The notes under the pieces were generated by a model, which worked only from the letters and a program-made list of their open reading frames with translations, made no database searches and had not been told where the DNA came from. From Gammaproteobacteria bacterium (GTDB lineage Bacteria; Pseudomonadota; Gammaproteobacteria; Steroidobacterales; Steroidobacteraceae), in NCBI GenBank assembly GCA_025358295.1, contig JANYJY010000011.1:1-54935 (forward strand): a DNA stretch of 54,935 nt, given 5' to 3'. Below, piece after piece: positions 17,581-26,134 of the stretch. The stretch's first letter is position 1, and every line of letters begins with the position of its first letter. The translations under genes were made by a program, and so were the position numbers.

Positions 17581-19472
17581 GCGGCGCTCCTGCGCCGCCG
17601 GCGCAGCGACAGAACAATCACGCCGGCGATTGCCACGCAAAACGGCGCAATGGCTATGTTGATGACCTTGAGCCAGGTATTCAGCCGGTTGATGTCGACA
17701 TCGAGCCCGCGCTGAGTTTCACGCAGCTGCTTGCGAACTCGGGCTTTTTCGGCGACGAATCGTTTCAGTTCGGCTTCTTGTTCAGGCGACAGCACCAGCG
17801 AGGACTGATCGTTGCGCTTGCCCTGCAGTTCGGTCAGCTTGCTCTCAGTCTGTTGCAGCTCCGCTTGCAATTCCAAGGCCTTGCCGCGCAGGCGATCGTC
17901 GGCCTTGTGCCTGAGCGCTTCAACCCGCTCGAACGGGCGCGAGAAGGTCGCGCGGCCGCGCACGCTGATCAGAGCGCCGCTGCCGCTCAAATTGTCAAGA
18001 ATGTTGGCCACAAAGTCGCCGTTGTTCGCAAATGCCTGCGCAACGCGTTGCCCGAACACCTCGCGCATTTGTACCCACATGTAGTCCATTAAAAGGTCCG
18101 TATCCGCGACGATGACGATATTGGCAGGTGCTGCGGACTTCGCCAGATGGGCGATCGGAGGTCCGGCGGCCGGCTTTTGATCGGCAGGCGGTCCTTGCGC
18201 AAATGCTGACTCCACGGGACCGGTGACGCGCGCGGCGAGTGTGTAGCGCACACCCGTCGGCTTGAATCCGTCGCGCAGAGTGGACGGGTCAGTCAGTGCA
18301 TTGAAGCGTTGGGCAGGAATCAGCGCCGCGCTGGTCGAACTCTGCAGCAGCGGCTCAAATGTCGTCTTGGCCCCGGGATGCGCCGCCAGCGAGCCTGCCG
18401 CCGCGAGATTGATTTTATCGAGCGACGCCGAGACGACGTCTTTCTGATTCATGTCGCCGCGGCCCAGGCCGAGAATGCCTATGTGCCGGGTGGCAGGCGA
18501 TTGCATGCTGGTGCGAACGTCGAGGCCGCGCTCGAGGTCGCCGATCACCTTGGTCGGATCATAGTCGACACCCCAGACGGCGAGCAGCGGCGCCAAATTC
18601 GACGCATGATCCGCCATCGCCCCGGCCATGGGATTGGAAGGGTCCTGTCCGCTTGTGTCCCCGCCGGCGCTCGGATCGACGAACAGCAGAAGCCGGCCGC
18701 CGCGCAGTACGAATTGGTCGATGGCGTACAGGGTTTTCGGCGGCAACGCCTTCGGATGAACCAGCATCAACACGTCGACATCCTTATCGATGTGATCGAT
18801 GTCGGCAGTCAAGGAGCGTATCGAGAACAGTTCCTGGAGTTGAGTGAGAATCGGCCAAGGCTCGCCCATTTGTCCCGTCATCGGGTTGAATTGCCCTTGC
18901 AGCGCCAATGAGCTCAGGAGGCCGATCACCGGCTTTTTCGGCGTGCCTAATTCGTTGATGAGTTTGGCCACGTCGTATTCCAGAAATTCTTCGCGGTCGG
19001 CTTGAAAGGCGGGTATCGCCGAGCGGCCGTCGGTGGAGTTGGTGCCGCTCAATCCGAAATAAAGCGCATCGCCACTGCCTGCATGAAGCGATTGCAGCCC
19101 GAATTCTGCGGCGCGATCCTCTTCGTCCGAGAATGGCTGCGGATCAATGACCCGCAAATGAATCTTCCCGCCGGAACGCGTCGCGAGTTCTTCGAGGAAT
19201 TCACGCACACGGTTTGCGTACGGCATGACGAGCGGCGCCTGCTTGGCGGCCGCTTCGCGCGAAAAATAGAAATACAAGTTGATCGGTTCCTTGAGATCGG
19301 CGATGACCTGCTGCGTGCCGGGACTCAATGTATAGAGCCGATTCTGCGTGAGATCGACTCGCATGCCGCGAAGGCCGACGTTCGACAGCATGACCACGCC
19401 CAGGAACAACACGGCGAGTGCAACCAACCCGCCGACCCCCAATCCAATTCTTCGCCAGCGACTGCCGTTCAC
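17577..19472 (-). CDS. GldG-like ABC transporter auxiliary protein
   Basis: A protein of 631 residues. It has a membrane helix near the N-terminus (LGVGGLVALAVLFLGVVML), then RVDLTQNRLYTLSPGTQQVI, which marks the GldG/IFT52-like family. A long periplasmic domain follows (PVIGLLSSLALQG, then FVLRGGRLLLFVDPSAGG), then a coiled coil near 540-600 (LQAELQQTESKLTELQGK) and a C-terminal helix with a very basic end (RRRRRS). In Flavobacterium, GldG works with GldA and GldF in gliding. Outside Bacteroidetes these sets are common and their role is not known. The start is GTG at 19472, just after the permease stop. Confidence 0.85.
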   Translation of the reverse strand: MNGSRWRRIGLGVGGLVALAVLFLGVVMLSNVGLRGMRVDLTQNRLYTLSPGTQQVIADLKEPINLYFYFSREAAAKQAPLVMPYANRVREFLEELATRSGGKIHLRVIDPQPFSDEEDRAAEFGLQSLHAGSGDALYFGLSGTNSTDGRSAIPAFQADREEFLEYDVAKLINELGTPKKPVIGLLSSLALQGQFNPMTGQMGEPWPILTQLQELFSIRSLTADIDHIDKDVDVLMLVHPKALPPKTLYAIDQFVLRGGRLLLFVDPSAGGDTSGQDPSNPMAGAMADHASNLAPLLAVWGVDYDPTKVIGDLERGLDVRTSMQSPATRHIGILGLGRGDMNQKDVVSASLDKINLAAAGSLAAHPGAKTTFEPLLQSSTSAALIPAQRFNALTDPSTLRDGFKPTGVRYTLAARVTGPVESAFAQGPPADQKPAAGPPIAHLAKSAAPANIVIVADTDLLMDYMWVQMREVFGQRVAQAFANNGDFVANILDNLSGSGALISVRGRATFSRPFERVEALRHKADDRLRGKALELQAELQQTESKLTELQGKRNDQSSLVLSPEQEAELKRFVAEKARVRKQLRETQRGLDVDINRLNTWLKVINIAIAPFCVAIAGVIVLSLRRRRRSAA

Positions 19473-20207
19473 CTATTGCGCCTTCTTTATGTCGAGTACC
19501 AAGGCCGTTGCGGCCAACCAAAAGCCGATCAGGGCCGCGAAGTACACGAGATCGCGCAAATCGATGACGCCCCTGGAAATGGCTTCGAAGTGAGTAAAAA
19601 AACTCAATGAGGCAATCGCATCGACGATGGACTGCGGCAAGATTCCGCGCACAAAATCGAGCACCAGCGGAAACCCCGCCAGCAGGAACACGAATCCGAC
19701 CAGCGCCGCCGTGATGAACGCGATCACCTGATTGCGAGTCGCGGCCGACAGGCACATGCCGATCGACAAGAATCCGCCCGCCATCAACAGGCTGCCGAGA
19801 TAGGCCGCCAGGATTGCGCCGTTGTCGGGAGATCCCAGGTAGTTGACGGTGATCCAGATCGGAAAGGTCAGCAGCAGTGCGATGCCGGCAAAGCTCCAAG
19901 CCGCCAGAAATTTTCCGACCACGGCCTGCCACAGGGTAATGGGCAGGGTCATGAGCAACTCGATGCTGCCGCTGTTGCGTTCCTCCGCCCATAGCCGCAT
20001 GGAGATGGCCGGGATCAGCACCAGATACAACCAGGGATGCCAACGGAAAAAGGGCTGCAAGTCGGCCTGGCCGCGTTCGAAGAAGCCGCCCACTTGGAAG
20101 GTGAACACTGCGGACAGCACCAGAAAGATGACGATGAAGACGTAGGCCAGGGGCGTCGCAAAGTAGCTGCGCAACTCGCGCCGGAAAACCACCATTACCT
20201 TGTTCAT
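19473..20207 (-). CDS. ABC-2 type permease, GldF-like
   Basis: An integral membrane protein of 244 residues with six predicted helices. It starts MNKVMVVFRRELRSYFATPL, the usual opening of ABC-2 permeases, and carries RLWAEERNSGSIELLMTLPI, the conserved coupling segment. It pairs with the upstream ATPase and, by similarity to GldF, with the GldG-like protein downstream. The ATG overlaps the ATPase stop in ATGA. The transported substrate cannot be read from the sequence. Confidence 0.9.
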   Translation of the reverse strand: MNKVMVVFRRELRSYFATPLAYVFIVIFLVLSAVFTFQVGGFFERGQADLQPFFRWHPWLYLVLIPAISMRLWAEERNSGSIELLMTLPITLWQAVVGKFLAAWSFAGIALLLTFPIWITVNYLGSPDNGAILAAYLGSLLMAGGFLSIGMCLSAATRNQVIAFITAALVGFVFLLAGFPLVLDFVRGILPQSIVDAIASLSFFTHFEAISRGVIDLRDLVYFAALIGFWLAATALVLDIKKAQ

Positions 20208-21172
20208 ACGCCGGCCTCCTGCAGGGCATCCGAGACTCCGCTCCCCGGGGGTTGCGTCAACGTGCGAAATACCTCATCGAGGCGTCCGGATTCCAAATGC
20301 AATTCGGGCACTTCCCAGTTATTTCTGTCGATGATGGCGCTGACCGCTGACAAGGTATTGGCGCCACGTTTCGGCACCGCCGTCAGCCTGAGTTCGCGCG
20401 CATCGAATTCGACCGCAGCCACTTCCGCGAGCGCCGCGATTTCACGGCGCGCCGCCTCGAGTTCTTCGGGCTTCTCGAATCGCAGGCTCACCGCGTGATG
20501 GTAGCGCGACCGCGCTTCGAGCGCCGTCGGGGTTTCATCGGCCACGATGCGCCCATTGGCTATGATGATCGCGCGGGTGCAAACCTCGTGGACTTCTTCC
20601 AGGATGTGAGTGGACACGATAACCAGCTTATCCTTGCTCAGTTCATTGATCAGGCGGCGCACTTCATGCTTTTGGTTCGGGTCGAGCCCATCCGTCGGCT
20701 CGTCCAAGATCAAGACTTGCGGATCGTGGATCAGCGCCTGTGCCAGACCGACGCGGCGACGAAAGCCTTTCGATAGGGTTTCGACGACTTGCTGGGTCAC
20801 AGGCCCGAGCCCGAGCCGTTCGACCACGACCGCGCGGCGGCGGCAGCGCAGATCGCCCGTAAGGCCGCGTACGTCGGCGACGAAATCCAGAAATTCGCTT
20901 ACCGTCATTTCCCCATAGCTGGGCGCGCCTTCCGGGAGATACCCCATGCACGACTTGGCTGCGACGGGCGACCGCTCGATGTCGTGTCCGCAAACCGTCA
21001 CCTGCCCGCCGGAGGGCGCGATGAAGCCCGCGATCATGCGCATGGTGGTGGATTTTCCCGCGCCGTTCGCGCCAAGAAATCCCAGCACCTCGCCCGGCGC
21101 CACGCTGAAGGTCAAGTCATCGACGGCCAGCTTGTCGCCATAACGTTTGGATAAATGTTTCGTTGTGATCAT
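20204..21172 (-). CDS. ABC transporter ATP-binding protein, GldA/CcmA-like
   Basis: An ATPase of 322 residues. Walker A is GFLGANGAGKSTTMRMIAG, the signature is LSKGFRRRVGLAQALIHDP, and Walker B is VLILDEPTDGLDPNQ, with the switch histidine in VSTHILEEV. A C-terminal extension of about 100 residues follows the nucleotide-binding domain, as in GldA-like ATPases. It drives the adjacent ABC-2 permease. It starts the operon ATPase-permease-GldG-DUF4340-RDD, in which neighbouring genes overlap or abut. Confidence 0.93.
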   Translation of the reverse strand: MITTKHLSKRYGDKLAVDDLTFSVAPGEVLGFLGANGAGKSTTMRMIAGFIAPSGGQVTVCGHDIERSPVAAKSCMGYLPEGAPSYGEMTVSEFLDFVADVRGLTGDLRCRRRAVVVERLGLGPVTQQVVETLSKGFRRRVGLAQALIHDPQVLILDEPTDGLDPNQKHEVRRLINELSKDKLVIVSTHILEEVHEVCTRAIIIANGRIVADETPTALEARSRYHHAVSLRFEKPEELEAARREIAALAEVAAVEFDARELRLTAVPKRGANTLSAVSAIIDRNNWEVPELHLESGRLDEVFRTLTQPPGSGVSDALQEAGV

Positions 21173-21179
21173 GGGCGCC

Positions 21180-21233
21180 TTTGAGCGTTCATAAACTAAG
21201 GAGGTTCAATTTTTCTGCGATTTTTGAGCGTTC
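21180..21233. repeat. 11-bp direct repeat upstream of the ABC operon
   Basis: TTTGAGCGTTC is present at 21180-21190 and again at 21223-21233, 43 bp apart, or about four helical turns. On the coding strand of the ABC operon this reads GAACGCTCAAA twice, just upstream of the ATPase start. It may be an operator. AAATTGAACC between the copies contains a possible -35 element, without a good -10. Confidence 0.4.
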
Positions 21234-21266
21234 GCAGTATGCCGCAATACGCCGCGCGGTTTTCGG

Positions 21267-22034
21267 CTACGCGCCCCCAGCCTTCGCATCGATGGCCGCT
21301 TTGTTCTCTTTGAGTATACGCCGTACTTCGGGCAACGACGGCCGGCCCGCCATGCGCGCGATCAGCTCCGGCAATTCGTACCACTTACGTCCCCATTGCA
21401 CCAGGCGCGCCGCGTCGGCCACAACCTGCTCGCGGGCAGCTTCTGTGGCGCCACTGTCGGAAGGTACGGTGGACGGGATTTTTGCGCCGGGCTTGGCGGC
21501 CGGCTTCAACGGTCGGGTGGGCGGTTTCACCGCGGACCTTGCCGGGGCTTTCGGCGGCGCCGCAGCCTTGCGTTCTGTGCGAGCGACCTGGGCGGTTCCC
21601 AGGGGCGGCGGTTGCCGTTTTGGGGCAAGGAATTTAGGCATTTCACGCGTGCCCGTTGCGGTATCCGCAGCGGTTCGTACCGTGTCGTCCGCAGGGAGCG
21701 CAGTCAAGGCACGCTCGTTCTCCGCTGCCGCCGCGGGTATGAAACGCTCGATGTGTTCAGATCCGACCAAATTGGCAAGAAAGATCATCAGCTCCATCGA
21801 ATCCGAGTAAGTCGCATCGCCCGATTTTACGCGTGCTTCGACTTGGGCGCGCAACGCCGCGGTCTTTTGGATCGCGAGGTCGATAATCCATCGGCTAGGG
21901 CGCTGATGTTCGATCCACGGTTGGATTTTCCAGTAGCTGTCGTTGTCGAGGGAGGAGTATCTGGCGTGCAGCTCAAGGCTCTTGAGCCACTTATCCAATA
22001 ATTCCAGCAGTCGTTGATCCGCGGGTGTTGCCAT
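21267..22034 (-). CDS. Hypothetical protein with Ala/Pro/Lys-rich linker
   Basis: A protein of 255 residues that I do not recognise. Residues 1-95 are a compact, helical region (LLELLDKWLKSLELHARYSS, WKIQPWIEHQRPSRWIIDLA). Residues about 100-185 are a low-complexity linker rich in alanine, proline and lysine. Residues about 190-255 form a second helical module (VQWGRKWYELPELIARMAG, then LPEVRRILKENK). There is no signal peptide. The layout of two modules joined by a disordered, basic linker suggests a protein or DNA tether, but that is only an impression. A GGAG about ten bases before the ATG supports the start. It is divergent from the amidotransferase gene. Confidence 0.75.
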   Translation of the reverse strand: MATPADQRLLELLDKWLKSLELHARYSSLDNDSYWKIQPWIEHQRPSRWIIDLAIQKTAALRAQVEARVKSGDATYSDSMELMIFLANLVGSEHIERFIPAAAAENERALTALPADDTVRTAADTATGTREMPKFLAPKRQPPPLGTAQVARTERKAAAPPKAPARSAVKPPTRPLKPAAKPGAKIPSTVPSDSGATEAAREQVVADAARLVQWGRKWYELPELIARMAGRPSLPEVRRILKENKAAIDAKAGGA

Positions 22035-22141
22035 ATCTTCGGAGCTCCAGGTCGCACCCTAAACGAACCGCTGCCCGATGGCTAGCAGTACATCGTCATG
22101 CGGCTCATGAAGGCGGGCGGCAGGCTGGTAGACTGCGCGCC

Positions 22142-23878
22142 ATGTGTGGAATAGCCGGCATCGTTGGTTCGCGGGCAAGAGCCGACACCGCGCGCAGCAT
22201 GGCGCAGCGCCTGCAGCATCGCGGTCCGGACGGCGAAGGGGTATGGGCTCAGCCGGGCATTGCCTTGGCCCACCGCCGGCTGGCCATATTGGATTTGTCC
22301 GAGGGTGGTCATCAACCCATGGGGTTTGGCTCCCAGGTCCTCACGTACAACGGCGAGATATACAATCACGAGCGATTGCGCGCCGACCTTGACGGGCCAT
22401 GGCGATCGACGGGGGACACCGAGGTGCTGGTGCATCTGCTGGCGAAGGAAGGCATCGCCTGCCTCGACCGCTTGGTCGGGATGTTTGCCTTTGCCGCTTG
22501 GGACACTCAGGAGCGGCGCTTGCTGCTGGCGCGCGATCGCTTGGGCATCAAACCGCTGTACTACCAGGTGCTTCCCGACGGCATCGCTTTTGCTTCCGAG
22601 CTCAAGGCGTTGCTGGTCATGGGGCAACCGGAGATAGATCAGAGCGCAGTGCGCGATTTCTTGTTCCACGGGTACATTCCCGCGCCGAAGACCATTTACC
22701 GTGGCATTGCCAAGCTGCCGGCCGGACACGCGCTAACCTGGCAGGCGGGTCGGGTGCGCATCGAGAGCTATTGGAATCCGTCCACCGCAATCATAGCACG
22801 CGATGCCGGCGATACCGTTCGCGAGCTCGATTCATTGCTTCGCGATGTCGTGCCGGCGCACACGCTGTCGGATGTGCCGGTCGGCGTTTTTTTGAGCGGC
22901 GGCATCGACTCAGCGCTCACTGCCTATTATTTAGATCGTCCGCACACCTATACCTTGGGATTCGACGCCGGCGGCCGGAGCGAAGCCGATGCGGCACGCC
23001 GAGCGGCCGATCATTTGCGAACCCAGCACTTGGAGTTGTGCGCGCCTCAGGCAGATTTCAGCAGCGCGCTCGATCACATGCCAGGGCTGTTCGACGAGCC
23101 TTTCGGCGACAGCGCCGCGTGGTCCAATTATCTCATCGCCCAATTTGCCCGCCGCGAAGTAACGGTCGCGCTGAGCGGCGAGGGGGGAGATGAAATTTTT
23201 TGCGGCTATCCGCGGTATTGGTCGCGGATCGGCGCGCGCTCGACCCTATTCAACCGATCCATGGCCCGGTACCTGCCGCCGCTGTCGCGCTTCGCCTCGT
23301 CGATGCAACGCCGGGCCTATGTCGGGCTGCCCGCCTATGCAGCAGCGCTCGGCGGTTTGACCGCGCAGCAGATCGACTCCTTGTTGGCCAAGCCCTGGCA
23401 GGAGCCGGAGTACGACTATCTGTGGTTCTATCGACAATATTGGCGCGATGACCTGAGTCCGCTGGCACAACTACGCTGGCTCGACTTAAAGACCGACTTG
23501 GCCGAAGGCCTCATGACGAAGGTCGATCGAACCAGCATGGCGCACTCGCTCGAAGTCCGACCGCCGCTGCTCGATCATCGTTTGGTCGAGTTCATGTTGA
23601 GTGTGGATCCGGCCATTCTGGTCGATGAACGGCGGCGTCGCGGCAAACTGCTGGTCCGACAGCTCATGGAGCCGCGCCTGCCGGCGGGCCATCTGGGGCG
23701 GCCCAAATCCGGGTTTGGCCTGCCGGTGCACCGTTGGCTGCGGAGCAACCCGCAGGTATTGCACGATGCGGTGCGCCGCTTGATGGATCGGGGTGTACTG
23801 CGTCGCGCGGTCGGGACTGAATTTCGCAGGGCGTGGTCTCTGTTGGTGCTCGATCGTTGGTTTACCGCCTTTGGGTGA
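22142..23878 (+). CDS. asnB: Asparagine synthase-type glutamine amidotransferase
   Basis: A protein of 578 residues. The N-terminal class II glutaminase domain begins MCGIAGIVGS, with Cys2 as nucleophile, and includes LQHRGPDGEG and LTYNGEIYNH. The C-terminal synthetase domain has the ATP pyrophosphatase loop VGVFLSGGIDSAL and ALSGEGGDEIFCGY. It could make asparagine, but its neighbours are glycosyltransferases and nucleotide-sugar genes, and AsnB-like proteins in such clusters often amidate sugar or uronic acid residues. The sequence alone does not separate the two roles. The ATG at 22142 is fixed by the need for Cys at position 2. Its end overlaps the start chosen for the next gene by 8 bases. 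Confidence 0.9.
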   Translation: MCGIAGIVGSRARADTARSMAQRLQHRGPDGEGVWAQPGIALAHRRLAILDLSEGGHQPMGFGSQVLTYNGEIYNHERLRADLDGPWRSTGDTEVLVHLLAKEGIACLDRLVGMFAFAAWDTQERRLLLARDRLGIKPLYYQVLPDGIAFASELKALLVMGQPEIDQSAVRDFLFHGYIPAPKTIYRGIAKLPAGHALTWQAGRVRIESYWNPSTAIIARDAGDTVRELDSLLRDVVPAHTLSDVPVGVFLSGGIDSALTAYYLDRPHTYTLGFDAGGRSEADAARRAADHLRTQHLELCAPQADFSSALDHMPGLFDEPFGDSAAWSNYLIAQFARREVTVALSGEGGDEIFCGYPRYWSRIGARSTLFNRSMARYLPPLSRFASSMQRRAYVGLPAYAAALGGLTAQQIDSLLAKPWQEPEYDYLWFYRQYWRDDLSPLAQLRWLDLKTDLAEGLMTKVDRTSMAHSLEVRPPLLDHRLVEFMLSVDPAILVDERRRRGKLLVRQLMEPRLPAGHLGRPKSGFGLPVHRWLRSNPQVLHDAVRRLMDRGVLRRAVGTEFRRAWSLLVLDRWFTAFG

Positions 23879-24956
23879 CGCCCCGCGAATTCTGTTCGTC
23901 CCTGTTTCGGGACGATACGGCATGGGTGAATATGCGCGCTCCTTGGCCATTGCGCGCGCCGCGACCGGGCGGTGGCCGCGCGCGGACATTCACTTCCTCT
24001 TGAGTCGGCAGGCCCCCTATGCGGCCGACGCGCCGTTTGCCAAGACCCTGCTGCCGTCATCGCCGACATTTCATTCCGCGGCCGTTGTCAAAATGCTCGA
24101 GACGTTGCGGCCCAACGTGGTGGTATTCGACAACGCGGGGCGCACGGCGCAGTTGCGTGCCGCAAGCCGCTGCGGAGCGCGTATCGTTTACATCAGCTCG
24201 CGGGCACGGCAGCGGCGCAAAGCGTTTCGATGGCGTTGGATGCGGCTGATCGACGAGCACTGGATCGCGTATCCGGAATTCATCGCCGGCCGCCTCGGTT
24301 TTTTTGAGAAACTTAAATTGAGGACGCTCGCTCGACCCACGGTTCGCTACTTGGACGTCATCCTGTCGCGCGCGGACCCGGCGCGGCGCGGCGAGGTTCT
24401 GGCGCGTGCCGGCTGCACGGTCGGGGATTTTGTGTTGGTGATTCCCGGCGGCGGCACGGGCCATCCCGGCGCAGAGGAAGCCGCGAGCAAATTCCAGCAG
24501 GCCGCGCGCTCGCTCGCCGCTCACGGAGCGGCGACGGTGTACGTGGGTCCCCTCGATCCGGGGGCCGACGGGAGCAATGCCGTTAGCGATCCGCATTGGC
24601 ATCCCCTGGGTCCATTGCCGCAAGGCGATTTGGCCGAACTCATGCGCGCAGCACGCCTGATCATCGTCAATGGCGGTGCAACTTTGCTGCAGGCCATTGC
24701 CTGCGGCGGCGCCTGCATCGCGATTCCCATAGCACAGGATCAGTTCGAGCGGACTCGGCGCTGCGTTGACGCGGGTGTGGCGGTGGCGGCGACTCTGGAT
24801 GTGGACAGCATGGTGCAGAGCGCGGAGCGACTTCTCGGCGACGAGCCTCGGCGCGCGGCGCTTGCGGCGTGTGCTGCGGATTTGGGCCTTGCAGACGGCT
24901 TGGAGGTCGTGCTGCCGGCTTTGGCTCATTTGATCGAACCGGCCCAGAGAGCATAA
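23871..24956 (+). CDS. Glycosyltransferase family 28-like protein
   Basis: A protein of about 361 residues. The N-terminal part (APRILFVPVSGRYGMGEYAR) looks like the first Rossmann domain of a GT-B enzyme. The C-terminal part resembles the sugar-nucleotide-binding half of MurG-type enzymes, with FVLVIPGGGTGHPGAEEAAS and LIIVNGGATLLQAIACGGAC. The acceptor and donor are unknown. The start is uncertain: TTG at 23871 overlaps the asnB stop and includes the conserved first strand, while ATG at 23922 would cut it off. It lies in the polysaccharide group and ends directly before the next glycosyltransferase. Confidence 0.75.
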   Translation: MGDAPRILFVPVSGRYGMGEYARSLAIARAATGRWPRADIHFLLSRQAPYAADAPFAKTLLPSSPTFHSAAVVKMLETLRPNVVVFDNAGRTAQLRAASRCGARIVYISSRARQRRKAFRWRWMRLIDEHWIAYPEFIAGRLGFFEKLKLRTLARPTVRYLDVILSRADPARRGEVLARAGCTVGDFVLVIPGGGTGHPGAEEAASKFQQAARSLAAHGAATVYVGPLDPGADGSNAVSDPHWHPLGPLPQGDLAELMRAARLIIVNGGATLLQAIACGGACIAIPIAQDQFERTRRCVDAGVAVAATLDVDSMVQSAERLLGDEPRRAALAACAADLGLADGLEVVLPALAHLIEPAQRA

Positions 24957-25967
24957 ATGCCGACAGCTGTGTTACTGGGCTATGACCTCGAACAGCCTTC
25001 GTTCCGCCATCGTATGCGCTCTCTGGTCGGCCCGCTGGAGGCGGCGGGGTGGCAGGTGCGGCCCGAACGTTTTCCGAGCGGGCGATACGGACTTCGCACT
25101 TGGGAGCGCCGCGCGCTGCTGCGTGGCGCCGATGTCGTGGTTTTGCATCAAATCAAGTTGAGCGCCATCGAGGCGCGGCTGTTTGCCTCGTTCAGCCGGC
25201 GGCGCGTATTCGACGTCGATGATGCCATCTATGTGCGCAAGCCCCGCCGGCTCGGCGATGCGGCGGATAATTCGCCTTGGCGTAAGAAGAAATTTGCCGC
25301 GACCTGCCGGTGGGTGCACATGGTCGCCGCCGGCAACGACGTGTTAGCCGCTGTCGCGCGCGCCACGGCGCAGGCAGTCTCGATACTTCCGACCTCGATC
25401 GACACCTCCGTCTATCAGCCGGCAACGGCGTCGGCCGACGCTGCGCCGACCGTTGTGTGGATAGGCAGTCCGGAGAATCTGGTGTACTTGGAGATCATCC
25501 GCCCCGCCATGGCGCGACTGATGGGGCGGTATCCAACGCTCAGGATGAAGGTCATCTGCTCGCACTTTCCACAATGGCCGGAGGTCAATGTTGAACGCGT
25601 GGCGTGGAGTTCCGCAACCGAAAGCCAGTCCCTGGCCGCGGCGCATATCGGCGTTATGCCGCTGACCGATGATGAGTGGTCGCGCGGCAAGTGCGCGTTC
25701 AAATTGCTGCAGTACATGGCAGCCTCCTTACCCTGCGTGGCCTCGCCGGTCGGCGCCAATACCGAGGCGGTGATCCATGGTTACAACGGCTTCCACGCAC
25801 GCACGGCCGACGAGTGGGAAGTCCATCTGGAAACGTTGATCCGCTCGCCGCAGTTGCGGGCGCGCTTCGGCGCCGCCGGTCGGGCGCACGTCGAATCCCG
25901 TTATTCGATGCGCACCTACCAGGCGCGTTATGTGGAGATGCTGACCCGGGTGGCCTCGGCCGGGTAG
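24957..25967 (+). CDS. Glycosyltransferase, GT4-like
   Basis: A protein of 336 residues of the GT-B fold. It starts MPTAVLLGYDLEQPSFRHRM, and the motif RRRVFDVDDAIYVRKP is typical of a group of family 1/4 glycosyltransferases. VVWIGSPENLVYLEIIRPAM and CAFKLLQYMAASLPCVASPV are the C-terminal donor-binding segments; the latter has a Lys at the usual catalytic position and a short loop replacing the EX7E motif. The ATG follows the stop of the upstream gene by one base step (GCATAAATGC). It probably adds a sugar to a surface glycan; linkage unknown. Confidence 0.85.
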   Translation: MPTAVLLGYDLEQPSFRHRMRSLVGPLEAAGWQVRPERFPSGRYGLRTWERRALLRGADVVVLHQIKLSAIEARLFASFSRRRVFDVDDAIYVRKPRRLGDAADNSPWRKKKFAATCRWVHMVAAGNDVLAAVARATAQAVSILPTSIDTSVYQPATASADAAPTVVWIGSPENLVYLEIIRPAMARLMGRYPTLRMKVICSHFPQWPEVNVERVAWSSATESQSLAAAHIGVMPLTDDEWSRGKCAFKLLQYMAASLPCVASPVGANTEAVIHGYNGFHARTADEWEVHLETLIRSPQLRARFGAAGRAHVESRYSMRTYQARYVEMLTRVASAG

Positions 25968-26134
25968 GGGGTTTGAATGCGTCGAGGCTCGGAAGCCGGT
26001 ATCCTTTGGACGATGCATGTTCCAGTTGTTTTAGGGGCTGAATCATTTCTTCAATATTCAGATCCGGATCGGAGGCGCGGTGGGGTCCAGTGGCATACGG
26101 CAGTGTCTAGGACCGTTGAAATCACATTGGTTGC
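25968..26134. other. Intergenic region before the CDP-glucose genes
   Basis: A 167-bp gap without a gene. It contains the inverted repeat CTGAAT (26038-26043) / ATTCAG (26056-26061) and, directly after it, the palindrome GATCCGGATC (26061-26070). These could be operator sites or part of a promoter for the downstream pair. No clear -35/-10 pair was found. Confidence 0.4.
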
